Positions 1-9,960 of a stretch of DNA of 64,000 bases are shown piece by piece. A program made the position numbers and the translations under genes. Position 1 is the first letter of the stretch, and every line of letters begins with the position of its first letter. Source of the stretch: Elmis aenea (lineage: Eukaryota > Arthropoda > Insecta > Coleoptera > Elmidae); NCBI GenBank assembly GCA_947652605.1, contig OX393579.1, positions 22,093,674 through 22,157,673 of the forward strand, written 5' to 3'. The notes under the pieces are model-generated. The model ran no database searches, was not told the origin of the DNA, and saw nothing but the letters and a program-made list of their open reading frames with translations.

Positions 1-47
1 TATTAATTGGCTGTTGTAATAAAGAGGGCAGCAAAAATTCTCAATTT

Positions 48-190
48 CTGGATTCCAGATTTGAGCTTTCCAGCAATGAACGATTCCCGTGTTGCGTGGT
101 TCCATCGTTGCATGATTCCCGCGTTGAGTGATTCCAGCGTTGAACGATTCAAGATATGAATTATTCTACCGGTGCATTTACCAGATTTGA
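48..190. repeat. 16-bp degenerate tandem repeat (minisatellite), about 9 units
   Basis: Successive 16-bp units share the form NNNGATTCCNGCGTTG, for example AACGATTCCCGTGTTG at 79-94, CATGATTCCCGCGTTG at 111-126 and AGTGATTCCAGCGTTG at 127-142. One unit (64-78) is 15 bp. Units decay towards 190. Sixteen is not a multiple of three, so the open minus-strand frame across it is best read as a by-product of the repeat. Confidence 0.8.
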
Positions 191-222
191 ACATTACATA
201 TTTGAATGTTCAGACTTTTCAT

Positions 223-655
223 GCGGCTCCGGAAATCACCCCAACATAATTTTTTTAAGTGAATCACCCTGTATATTTTTACATTTTTAGATGCAGAATA
301 AAAAATTACGTTTAGATATATCATCATCAAGGGTTGTGTTTTAAAATTAAGTTAAAAACTAACTAGACACAAAACCAAGATACATGTAATTACTGTCAGT
401 TTGTTGTCAAATTGTATAGTTGTTTATTATTAAGAACATTAATAATAGCAGTTATAGTTACAGAATCATCTTGATGATTCTGTAACTTTTACTGTCATTA
501 TCAACGTTTGTTATTTTATTAACTTTATTTAAAATGAAACCTTTGGTAATGATATTTCAAAATGTAGTTTTATATTTTGCACTTATGATAGTAAAAATAT
601 ACAGAAATTAAGAAAAATAGTATGGGGTCATTTTCTGCTAAACCGGAAATGCAAT
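223..655. mobile_element. Decayed TA-palindrome (foldback) element
   Basis: The left part (CCGGAAATCACCCC... then CACCCTGTATATTTTTACA near 266) reappears reverse-complemented on the right (ATATACAG near 597, then GGGGTCATTTTCTG and CCGGAAATGC to about 650). The arms converge on a perfect hairpin at 456-487. The left arm carries the CACCCTG boundary seen in the other palindromes of the window. Indels make the arms unequal and the outer limits are approximate. Confidence 0.6.
456..487. repeat. Perfect hairpin at palindrome apex
   Basis: A 15-bp stem (AGTTACAGAATCATC and its exact complement) is separated by only TT. Flanking bases (ATAATAGCAG against CTGTCATTAT) continue the symmetry, so it marks the centre of the decayed foldback around it. 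Confidence 0.9.
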
Positions 656-789
656 AAATTTAAAATATTGGCAATAAACTTTTTATTTTTGATCATTTAT
701 TCAAGCCAAATTTCAAAACAAAAGGTTTGGAGTTAACTAAGATAAATCATCGACCGTTTCGGGACTCCTAACCCTGTATATTCTCCATC

Positions 790-2055
790 ATTATCCACAA
801 CTTTTTTTACTTGTTCTAATTTCTGCACGCCGTACTTATAAAATTAAGCAACTTTCGAGCTGAAGAATTTTCTAAGCTTTTACTTAACCGTTTAAAAAAT
901 TGTCAACCGGTAAAAACGCTAAAATCCTTTTTACTTAAATCACTGTTAATTAAAGTGATCTGTGATATTTAAAATTTGAAAGTAGGGATTGCAAACATTA
1001 AAAATATTCAAAACTCACAGCAAATGACATGATTCAATTTTTAAAACCATAAAGTTTTCAACTTTTATTTTAAAATTATTGAGCAATTATTGGGGTAAAA
1101 GTCAGTTTCACGTTTAATTATTTTCTATTTTATCTTTAAAAGTATCTAGATTATATATTTACCTTTAATTTGGCAAAATAAACATAATTAGTCTTAGCTA
1201 GTTTGTGATTATTTTTTTGTGTTGTACACCCCAGGGCCTTGGTTTACAACTTTAACATTCAAACAACGTTGTATTAAATATCAATGAACTTTTAATTAAT
1301 AAAATCTAACGCTGATGCATGTCTAGAATCAATTTAAATAGTTGTAGTTGTGTAGTAGCCATTAATAAACGGAAAAAGGAAAAATATAATTAATTTGAAT
1401 GGTTTGATAAATGATAATTAATAGATTAACGAACTTACGGTTCGTTGACCAAATCACCAACGTATCAAAACGAAATATCTTTTATAATTCTACGAAATAC
1501 ACCTAAGGAATAGATAAATATCATCACAAAGGATGCATAAAAATTTTATTAATGTGGTGCTCGGATATAACATCCGTTAAATGTCTAATAATAATTTAAA
1601 TCGATTTTACTTGGGGGATTATGACTGAAATTTGCATGAGAATTTCGAAGTGCTTACACTAATCAGCCAACTTCCGATGTAATCTTCAACTAAACAGTTT
1701 ACGAAAACATACGTTGTGGGAGTATAATAATAATTTATATATTCTTTCCGATCCCCTGGGGATAATCCATTTATCGAGTTATTCTGTCGTTAAATTTGTA
1801 AAGAGCTAAGTTAGACAGTGTTTAAAGAGTTGAGTGAAATATGCTGAAAAAGTTTAACGTTTCTATTTAGATACTAAAACTTTCTGACGTGAAAACTTAT
1901 TAGATACAAAAGTTAATTAATTTTTTAAAATATTATTTTAAACCTTTCGGTCTCTTCAAACATCTCCAAAAAGCATTTGAATGTTTACTTGGACGAAAAA
2001 AGTTCATAGGCTCGTTACAATGTTTATAATTGTATTCATTTTTGCCAAATGTTAA
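790..2055. other. No identifiable feature
   Basis: AT-rich sequence with short frames only. A string ending CCCTGTATA at 772-780 may be a leftover foldback end. I see no coding similarity, terminal repeats or RNA gene. Confidence 0.5.
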
Positions 2056-2115
2056 CAACTTAAGTATTAGGGATACACCGATAAGCAAATTGGCCGATTA
2101 CCGATTACGGTCTTA

Positions 2116-2832
2116 CCAGGGAAGGTCACGATACGTTGTCGCTAAAATTTGATTAAGGCTGTGTTTATTGCATCAAGGACATCAAAACTAAATGCTTTCC
2201 AGAGTTATACGTGCCACTGGCCATTTTCTTCGGAAAAATAGGGAAAAAACTGAAAATTTGAATAATAAAGGTAATTATTGCGATCGCGTTGGCCATGAAA
2301 CGGTCAGAGACAAAATCTAAATTTTTCCATTTACCAATGAGCGGATCTTTTGCAAGTAAAATGGTGCAAAGTTTTTGAAAAAATCTTAAACGGTTCCGGA
2401 GAAAAACCCGAAAAACGAGACCTTTGTAAAAAAGGTTTTCCCTATGTTAAACGCCTATGCAAGTCGCATAGCTATAGTAATACAAATATACACGACAACA
2501 TCTCAAATCATAGCGCTTATGCAGGGGTTTCGTTTTTGACGTTTTTCTCCGGAACCGTTTAAGATTTTTTCAAAAACTTTGCACCATTTTACTTGCGAAG
2601 GATGCGCGCATTGGTAAATGGAAAATTTTAAATTTTGTCTCTGACCGTTTCATGGCCAACGCGATCGCAAAAATGACCTTTTTATACCAATTTTTCAGTT
2701 TTTCCCCTATTTTTCTGAAGGTAATGGCCAGTGGCACGTATAACTCTGGAAAACATTTAGTTTTGATGTCCTTGATGCAATAAACACAGCCATAATCAAA
2801 TTCTAGCGACAACGTATCGTGACCCTCCCTTG
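2116..2832. mobile_element. Palindromic element, family A copy 1, TTA target duplication
   Basis: The left arm (CCAGGGAAGGTCACGATACG...) is repeated inverted to the right end (...CGTATCGTGACCCTCCCTTG), with arms of about 340 bp meeting near 2470. TTA flanks both ends (2113-2115 and 2833-2835), the 3-bp TWA duplication typical of PIF/Harbinger. The open frames within each arm mirror one another on opposite strands and I do not regard them as genes. A second copy lies at 15481-16199. Confidence 0.8.
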
Positions 2833-3186
2833 TTAGTTTATATGGCGATTATTGACTTTTAAGTATGATTTAGTAGATTTTATGAATAATTCACTCATAA
2901 TATGTCTTGATTGTGACTCAGTTTTGATTTTAATTAGTTTCTTCGTAATAAATATGTGTAAATTCATGAAAAGATTAAACAAAATGTTTGAAACGTAATC
3001 TCAAACAATAAGTTATGCCTTTAAAATGAAAAACTCCTCCTAAATTATTATTTAAGGGCACTAGAATTTTATTATATTCTTTAAAAGTGTTTGTTTTTTA
3101 ATTTAGTCTCTGTTTTTATATTTCTGGAAGTTTTTCCTAATTTTTAGTAGTTTCTTTATAAAATGGTTATTTTGTTTTTTGTTGTT

Positions 3187-4560
3187 TATACAGGTTTGTT
3201 TAAATTAGATGAATTATTCCTTAGTGTGAGAGGAACCACAATGAATTTTTAAAAGTACAAAATTCCTCATACTTTGAATATTTTTTTTCCCCATAACTTT
3301 TTTCTTAATGTACTTTTTAATAGAGAATGGAACTGTTTTTACATTTTTTTAACACCTACCACTTTTAAGATATTACCCCTAATTACATTCATTCTTATGG
3401 GTCGCGAAGTTGGCTATGGAATAGTAATGTGCCTTTTTTTCTTGTTTAAATGAGACATTACTTGCTATATCTATTTTTATAAATCGGTCACAAAATGGAA
3501 AAAAATCGTATTTTGCCCATCACTTATCAAGCTATCTATGAAATTAAAAAAAAAACTAATTAAACGTCAAATGACGGTTACTATTTGTCTGCGGTATCAT
3601 TTATTAGAATTTCATATTATTGTTGTGTAATTCGATAGTCTTTGTAGTAATCGTTATAATGATGGCTACATTTAAAAATAGCGAAAAATTTGACATGTTG
3701 AGATGCTACATTCTTTGCCATAAAAACTGTGTAGAAGTTGAGCGAATATACTTGGAGCTATATCCCGAGAAAAGGCAACGAAGGATGTGTAATTACAAAA
3801 ATTTGGATATAAATTTAAAAGAGTGTGGTTTTTTCGAGAAACCAACCAAAAATCCAAAATAAATCAATAATTAATTAGAATTATCTATTTTACACAGTTT
3901 CTATAGCAAAGAATGTAGCATTTCAACATTTAAAACTTTTAATTAGTTGTAAATGTGCCCATAATTATATGATAACAAATTTGCTACAAAGACTATCGAA
4001 TTGCACAACAATACTATAAAATTCTAATAAATGATACCACACAAATAGTAACTATCATTTGACATTTAATTAGTCGTTTTTTGTTTTTATTTTTATAGAT
4101 AGCTTGATAAGTGAAGGGTAACATACGGTTTTTCTTCATTTGGTGACTTATTTGTAAAAATAGATATAGCAAGTAATATCTCATTTAAAAGAGGGGAAAA
4201 AGCATATTTAACTATTCCATGGCCAACATCGCGGTCCATAAGAAAAAGTGAAACTAAGGGTAATATGTCGAAAATGGTAGGTGTTAAAAAAAATAACAGT
4301 TACATTCTCCATTAAAAAATACCTTAAAAAGTACAAATAAAATTGTTCTAACGATTAAGACAAAAAAATTATCAAAGAAAAACGAAATTCGACATTTTCA
4401 TATTTTTTGTTATAACATCTGAAGCACGAGGAATGTTGCACTTTTAAAAAGTGATTGTGGCTCCTCTCATACTAAGGAATAATTCACCTAATTTAAACAA
4501 ACCTGTATCTCTTATAATAAGCAAGATCCCCATGCTGGAAATGTAATCTGGGACAGCCTG
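3187..4560. mobile_element. TA-palindrome, family B, left end truncated
   Basis: Sequence from about 3190 (GTTTGTTTAAATTAGATGAA) returns reverse-complemented up to 4510. The right arm extends further to GGGACAGCCTG followed by TATA, so the left arm has lost about 55 bp. The arms run to about 3740 and 3888; the unpaired centre holds the rest of a DUF4817-like coding piece. A truncated relative lies at 26526-27180. Confidence 0.85.
3659..3862 (+). pseudogene. DUF4817-like N-terminal fragment of a mariner-like transposase
   Basis: An open frame of about 67 codons starting at one of two adjacent ATGs (3659 or 3662) encodes a helix-turn-helix-like stretch with SEKFDMLRCYILCHKN and a following YLELYPEKRQRR. 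This pattern (short helix, 'hNCVEVERIYLELYPEKR', then NL.E.GFFEKP) resembles the DUF4817 helix-turn-helix domain found at the N terminus of insect mariner-like transposases. Recognition is by eye, without a profile search. The frame ends at a TAA after PTKNPK; no catalytic domain follows. It sits at the apex of the palindrome, and the opposite arm holds an inverted, broken copy of its first codons (3888-3935), so the palindrome was built around this coding start. Not functional as it stands. Confidence 0.6.
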
Positions 4561-5049
4561 TATAAATAAATAGCCACATTGACAGTCAGGCACTATTTTT
4601 GTGGATAAAAATTAGAAAATAAAACTTTTTCCATAATTCAATCTATTGACAGAATTAAATTAAATGAGAACCGATTAATCGGCCACACTACCGATTATCG
4701 ATTAAACAGCAAAAGAGCCGATTACTGATTATAAACCAATTAATCAGTGCATTCCTATTAAGAATATTTAACATGTCATTGTACTCTCATTTTAAAGAAA
4801 TATGTTTGTAATTGTTTTTTCAAATTTGAATAAATTCTATCTCACTTATTATCCACAATAACTGAACACAGAATAAATTACAACAATCTAGCGTTTTTTT
4901 TTTTTTTAATTTTTTATTAAATTCAGCTATACTTACTTATCTGCACAAGTTATGTCTCGTGCCAAATGTTTGAATTAGTATCGAAAGACAATTAATTTTG
5001 ACATTTAACTATAATATAATATGTCGATAAAACTTGTTTTGTTGCAGTT

Positions 5050-5647
5050 ATGCACAGTGTACTGCGATTTAACAGGATCTCTTAATAAATCTTTATAATA
5101 ATTTGGAGATTTTAAAGCAGACTGTTGATAAAACTACGTTATTGGTATCGATGGATTCGTTAGAAGATGCTCCATTTAAATAACCGCTTGTACCACCATA
5201 GTACCATTTAAAAAAATTGACTTTTTGTCAAAAAACTGATTCCGCAACCTTCAAAGCCGATTAAAGTAAGCTAAATGTCAATTAAAATTTACAAAAACGT
5301 TTTTTGGGCAATTGTTGACATTATAAAAATCAATTTGTGCAGGTCACGGCACACTTTATAAAAAACTAAATATTGTTTCAAAATTTTTTTGAGGTTATAA
5401 AAATTAACCAAAATAGTGCGTTTGTATCCAAAATCGCTTCCTCTTTCCAAAAATTTAAAAATATACAGGGTGTTCCATTTAAAATGACAAAGTTGGGACC
5501 ATTTCCGACGAAACTGGAAGTGAAATAATAGTGTGCATGTGCTTAAAGAGCTCGGTTTTTTGCACATATCATATGTCTAAAATTTCATTTATCTAAAATT
5601 AAAACTAAAGAAAAAAGGTGGTTGTACCACACTTCATTTGCACCCGG
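5050..5647. mobile_element. Solitary half (right arm) of TA-palindrome family C
   Basis: This matches the right half of the complete palindrome at 30629-31884 and, inverted, the half copy at 49735-50315. Shared landmarks are GTGCAGGTCACGGCACACTT, ATATACAGGGTGTTCC at 5462 and an outer end CATTTGCACCCGG followed by TATT. The inner limit is near GCACAGTGTACTGCG (about 5050), which corresponds to the loop region of the complete copy. No opposite arm follows. Confidence 0.8.
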
Positions 5648-5659
5648 TATTTTATTTTT

Positions 5660-6420
5660 AGTTAAAAAAACATCGCATTTTGAAGCTGACATCGTCTTAC
5701 ACTTGACGCAGTAATGACTTGTATTAAAATTACAGGCCTTTCAGCCGTATTTAAACCGCAAATTTGCATTTTAAAAAATAGAGTAAACAATGCACACACG
5801 CGCAGCAACTTTGTGTTTACGTTACCCGCACGTATTACGTGCTTAACATGAGATGTTCTCGCATCGCGAGTCGCATCCGACAATCCTGATCTGCTCAAAC
5901 GTGAACAAATTTAATTAATTGTATTTAAGTCTTTACACGCGTTTACATTTCTGTTCGTCTTAAGTTCGTATAACTGTTTAATTAAGAGCTTTTCAACAAA
6001 CAAATTTCATTTCGTTTTGCAAGTTGCTTCCAAAGCTTTTGAAAAACAATTTTTGAGGTTTATGTGTCATTTATCAGTCGAAATCTAAGGGAAACGTTTG
6101 CTAACGTTTTGTTGTTGAAATATAGCTTCATAAGCTTTTCAAAACAAAATAAATTGCTCATGGAAAGCGCTATAACTTGTTTGTTACTTAAGTTTATCTC
6201 AATATTTTGCTAAAATCATGTTTGAAGGGGCTCCTTTACAAGATTATGTTTTGATTTAATGAGATATATTTGGTTGTCAAAAGGTTTACATGTAAAGTTC
6301 ACCTCGGGCTAGTAATTTATGCTTACAAAGGAAATTTGGTTCTCTGTATCATATGAAAGTGGAAGTGCGTTTCGTCAAGTTTCAGATGCTAAAGTGTTAT
6401 GATTTTACCGTAACTGACTA
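5660..6420. other. No identifiable feature
   Basis: A GC-richer patch near 5800-5890 (ACGCGCAGCAAC, CGCATCGCGAGTCGCATCC) stands out from the AT-rich surroundings, but I cannot assign it. The minus-strand open frame through it shows no family I know. Confidence 0.4.
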
Positions 6421-6427
6421 TTATTAA

Positions 6428-7414
6428 CCCTTTCACTGCGGCACTCGTTTCTGCAAGTCGTGTCCGCTGTGCGGCGTTCGACAGGTAGTGCGTGTTATTA
6501 CGGTTCCCACAGTCAGATCCCTGCACCTTGCATATTAATACGGTTCCCGCAGTCAGAGTATAGGTTTTACGTTAAAAAAAAATAGATTACAATTTTTTAA
6601 ATTTATTTTTAATTTATTGTTATACAATGTCGTACAGTTCTTCGCCGGTGTAAAATTTGTTATTCACACTCATACTTGGGGATTTTTTCAAATTGAATTT
6701 AACACTAAAACACGCCTTGATGATTACTAGGTTGAATTATTGTAATAATTTAACACACAGTAGTTGGAATTATTAGGTTAACTGCCAACTATCCAAGTAT
6801 TTATGCTTACTTTGATAAACATGCAAAAAGTTCTTCTATTACCCCTCCGCCCTGGATTATGTAGGTATGTAATTAGGGTTTACCTAATTAACTTTTACAG
6901 GAGTTGACCCAATTGGATTATAGAATTCAACTTAATATTGTTCGTCCCCACATCCAAATATTCAGGTTTTTCACATACTTTGATACAAATGCAAACAGAT
7001 TCTAATTTTAAACTTCAGCCCCGGTTTATGTGGATTAACCCTAATTAACTTTTACAACAGTTAACCCAGTTTAGATATTGTTGGTCACCACATCTAAATA
7101 TTCAGGTATTTACGCATACTTTTATGAAATGCAAACATATTTGTTCAATGAACAAGTAACATGTAAGAATACTTGGCGTGCGCTCTGAAAAATCCAGTAG
7201 CGCGGAATTTTACGGTTCCCACAGTCTGCGGCTAAAAAGTGTCATACGCATATATCGAGCTAATACGTAGAATATGAAGCACAGTATGCTATAGCATGCT
7301 AAAAAATACGGCAGAAGTGATCTGTCGCTTCAAAAAGTGATTAAAACACGCCCGCGTAATATTCCAGTTCCTCCCGCACATGAGCCACTAAAATTTTATG
7401 CGCAGTGAAAGGGG
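6428..7414. mobile_element. piggyBac-like non-autonomous element
   Basis: Inverted termini CCCTTTCACTGCG (left) and CGCAGTGAAAGGGG (right) are flanked by TTAA at 6424-6427 and 7415-7418, the exact TTAA target duplication of piggyBac elements. Subterminal strings TACGGTTCCCACAGTC occur near both ends. The interior holds direct repeats and no transposase. Confidence 0.8.
6785..7145. repeat. Tandem repeats inside the piggyBac-like element, about 2.5 units
   Basis: A unit of roughly 130-165 bp recurs. It begins CCAACTATCCAAGTATTTA (6785), CCACATCCAAATATTCAGG (6949) and CCACATCTAAATATTCAGG (7091). Each contains a TACTTTGATA/ATGCAAA stretch, and the first two contain CCTAATTAACTTTTACA and a GTTGACCCA-like string. 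The third unit is partial. Confidence 0.75.
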
Positions 7415-7419
7415 TTAAG

Positions 7420-7900
7420 GTTTGTTTCAGAAAATTTTGGCCACTTTTTAATATTATGTGAAGGTTATTATTATTATTTTAATCTAGGTAGGCAAACTTA
7501 TTCTTGTAATTTTTTACAGTAGTTTTAAATAGTTGTCAAATAATAATTGTTTGACTGTTAAACCTGTACAGGTTATAAAAAGTAGTCACCATGTGTTAAA
7601 GTGCGCTTAGCGAATTTACATTTTTGTATGCAACATTACTAGTTTTTGTTAAAAAATGAAAACCTGAAAACCTCATGAATTACCGTAAAAACACAAGATT
7701 TCAAAAGTCACAGAATAAAGGAAAAAGCTTCTAGGTGGTCCTCCCGAAAAAAACAATTTAAAAACTCGAAGCCAAGGTCATCAGTTGCATTGGTAAGAAA
7801 AGAAGCACATATGAGCGGAAAATAGAAATAGTACTCAATCTACAATCAAAAGCAAAGCGAACAGAAAACTAGATTAATACTGCTATTATACGCTCAAAAA
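7420..7900. other. No identifiable feature
   Basis: AT-rich sequence between the piggyBac-like element and the CGGCC-type repeat. I see no terminal repeats or coding similarity. Confidence 0.4.
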
Positions 7901-7908
7901 CAATTTTT

Positions 7909-8222
7909 TGTGCGATCGTACTAGAAACAGCTGTTTGACGGACGCGTTAGCAGCCATAAAGTATTGCATTACCGGCCCTATCCTTAGCAACGGCCGAAAA
8001 AGTAATTTTTTCGACCGCTACAGCGTACGAAAAAGTAAATTTGCATTAAAGCTAACAGCATACGCCGTCATCTGTCAGTGACAGAATGTCACGTAGTTTC
8101 TAACCTATATTTTTGAAAAATACTAAAAATTTAAATTGTTTTTAATTTGATCGCACAAAAAATGTAATATGCACCTCGGCCAAAACGTACTTTTTGGGCC
8201 TTGATACATAAATAACTATTTT
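7909..8222. repeat. Dispersed repeat, module 1 (CGGCC/AAAGTAAC type), copy 1
   Basis: It runs from TGTGCGATCG to GGCCTTGATACATAAATAAC. It matches, inverted, the segment at 51820-52215 over nearly its whole length, including GTCATCTGTCAGTGACAGAA and TTTAAATTGTTTTTAATT. It is dense in CCGAAAAAGTAA motifs and their complements. The superfamily is not recognised. Confidence 0.75.
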
Positions 8223-8624
8223 ATGCGTCCGCCCAGAAAATCAGTTGTTTCCGATCAATTTTAACGCTTGAAAATACATCTTTACTGGCGTATGCCAGAA
8301 GGTAACTGGTTATCATGGTAATTAGTTGTCTTTACCGACCTAGGCCGGAAAGTAGCTGGTTGCCATGATTATGAGTTGTTTTGTTGATTTGCGCTGTCAA
8401 ACAAGCGTCATTATATCACCCAGCGAATTTTCACCTGTAGTTTGTTAAATTATTGTTTAATTATGGATGGTGACGATAGTGATTTTGGTGTCAGTGGCGG
8501 ACGTAACATACCCGTAAAGTGTCTTTACTGGACTCATATGCTTTCAGGACTCTCCTACGGCTCGTCCAAAAACTGTATGCTCGGAAACAACCACTTTCCG
8601 GCCTTGTTACGGAAATAACTATTT
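8223..8624. repeat. Dispersed repeat, module 2, copy 1
   Basis: This follows module 1 directly. It begins TATGCGTCCGCCCAGAAAAT and ends GGCCTTGTTACGGAAATAAC. Related copies are at 46171-46598 and 49269-49732. The string GGCCTTG-TAC-AAATAACTATT occurs at both the left (8198) and right (8600) borders in the same orientation, so the module is bounded by direct repeats. It contains the short frame at 8463-8618. Confidence 0.7.
8463..8618 (+). CDS. Short open frame in repeat module 2 (51 codons), function unknown
   Basis: ATG at 8463 opens a 51-codon frame starting MDGDDSDFGVSGG and ending at TAA 8616-8618. A second copy of the module (46415-46561) keeps the same start (MDGDDSDFG) and frame; the two differ by an 18-base in-frame insertion after GG, then share RNIPVKCLY and MLSGL-YGSS. 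The acidic N terminus followed by a small Cys/Tyr-containing tail matches no family I recognise. The third copy of the module (49269-49732) does not preserve this start. It may be the first exon of a TE protein or a chance frame. Expression is unproven. Confidence 0.3.
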   Translation: MDGDDSDFGVSGGRNIPVKCLYWTHMLSGLSYGSSKNCMLGNNHFPALLRK

Positions 8625-8639
8625 AATTTGCTTCTTAAA

Positions 8640-9150
8640 AAGTCTCATATCTGCATCGTTTTGAACATAAGACCAACAATACGTCTCAAAATACAAAAGT
8701 GATGCAATGGCCTAACTAACCGTGAAAAAAATTGTATCGTAATTTTGTGGTCAGTCATTTATGAATGTGCCGATAAAGTTTGCCGTTATATACAAAAAAC
8801 ACAACAAATGGAGATTTGTTTATTCGCGAACACTTAGAAAAACCCATATTACTCTTGATACACTCTCAATAATCTCCAGTAACGTTTTGATCAGTTCTTG
8901 CCATATCTCATTCTTCTAAAGCAACTCTTAAATTTGTGACTCTATAAATATTGTTTTTTCTAAAAAGATGCTAATCTGCCAACGCCCATGAACTTCGTTC
9001 CATAGAAAAGTATAAGCTTGTTGTCAAGAAATGCACAACGAAGGTAAAATAACCCAAACCTCAAAGATTAAAAAAAAAAAAACAATATCCAGAAACAACA
9101 AAAATCGGCAGGTGCAAAATCCTATGCCGAATATTAAATTAAAAAATCTG
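8640..9150. other. No identifiable feature
   Basis: AT-rich, with no terminal repeats and no coding similarity seen. Confidence 0.4.
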
Positions 9151-9161
9151 ACTTTTTAGAC

Positions 9162-9397
9162 CAGTAGTTCTTAACCAGGGATGCACGCACCCCTTGGAGT
9201 GCGAGATGTTTCTCCTGGGGGTGCTAGACTGAGTTCTGCAAATCGGGTTCTCCACTTGATGTGCAGAACTGTAAACCACTCTACCTACTACTGTATAGTA
9301 CTGCTTGCCACAGATCTGCAGTTTCACTGGGGGTTCTAGTACACATTTTAAGAATGATTTAATGAGTGTCGGGAGCTAGAAATGTTAAGAACCACTG
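9162..9397. mobile_element. hAT MITE
   Basis: The left end CAGTAGTTCTTAACCAGGG and the right end (reverse complement CAGTGGTTCTTAACATTT) are hAT-type termini. Flanks TTTTAGAC (9154-9161) and TTGTAGAC (9398-9405) agree at 7 of 8 bases. It is 236 bp, without coding capacity. Confidence 0.85.
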
Positions 9398-9400
9398 TTG

Positions 9401-9960
9401 TAGACAATCATTAAAACAAATTGTCTGAATAAAGATTTAGTTAAAAATTGAATTTTTTCCCTTAGATTATTCACAATCTGTCCTGTATGGACAATTAGTA
9501 TATCTTGCACCAACATGTAAGCAATCGCCCATTGGCTCATGTCTTTTATACTAACGTCTTAATTCTGACTTAATAAAATTGTTCTATTTTAATTAATCGA
9601 TTAAACGTAATAATTGTTAAACCTATATTTCACTATATTTAACTAGTTTTCACTTTTTTTTCAGACTGAGAATTTTTCGAATTGTAATAAATTCATTTTT
9701 AATTACCGAGATTATTAAAGTAAAAGCCTGCCTATAATTGTGAAAATTTATATGACTTTTTGGAATAACGCCGGTTCCGGAGGGATAAAAAGTTTGAGAA
9801 ACGCTGTGTTCTAGAATAGACAATCATTAAAACAAATTGTCTGATCAAGCGTTACTTTCAAATTGCATCCTTAAGTACTGAAATTATTGAAGAAAAAACT
9901 TGTTTATAATTGTAATATTTTATATTATAAAATAACGCTTTCTAATTATTATTAAAATCT
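9401..9960. repeat. Duplicated segment with a solitary hAT-type end
   Basis: TAGACAATCATTAAAACAAATTGTCTGA occurs at 9401 and again at 9819 (28 of 28 bases). Each copy lies just after a hAT-like right end: ...AAGAACCACTG at 9397 and ...AGTTTGAGAAACGCTG at 9810. A second similar pair (9709-9770 and 9877-9950) includes TATAATTGT and ATAACGC. The spacings differ (about 418 and 168 bp), so this is not one simple tandem duplication. Confidence 0.55.

Larger units (their letters stand above)
2068..4757. mobile_element. hAT-like element (host of two nested palindromes)
   Basis: The left end TAGGGATACACCGATAAG and the right end (reverse complement TAGGAATGCACTGATTAA) are imperfect terminal inverted repeats rich in CCGATTA motifs. 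They are flanked by TTAAGTAT (2060-2067) and TTAAGAAT (4758-4765), 7 of 8 bases alike, as expected of an 8-bp hAT duplication. Most of the interior is two later insertions (2116-2832 and 3187-4560). No transposase frame survives, so it was probably a short non-autonomous element before being invaded. Confidence 0.75.

Noticed and set aside
2350..2812. Open frames on both strands in the family A palindrome (also 15674-15967)
   Set aside because: They mirror each other across the inverted arms and recur only because the arms are duplicated; no protein family is recognisable.
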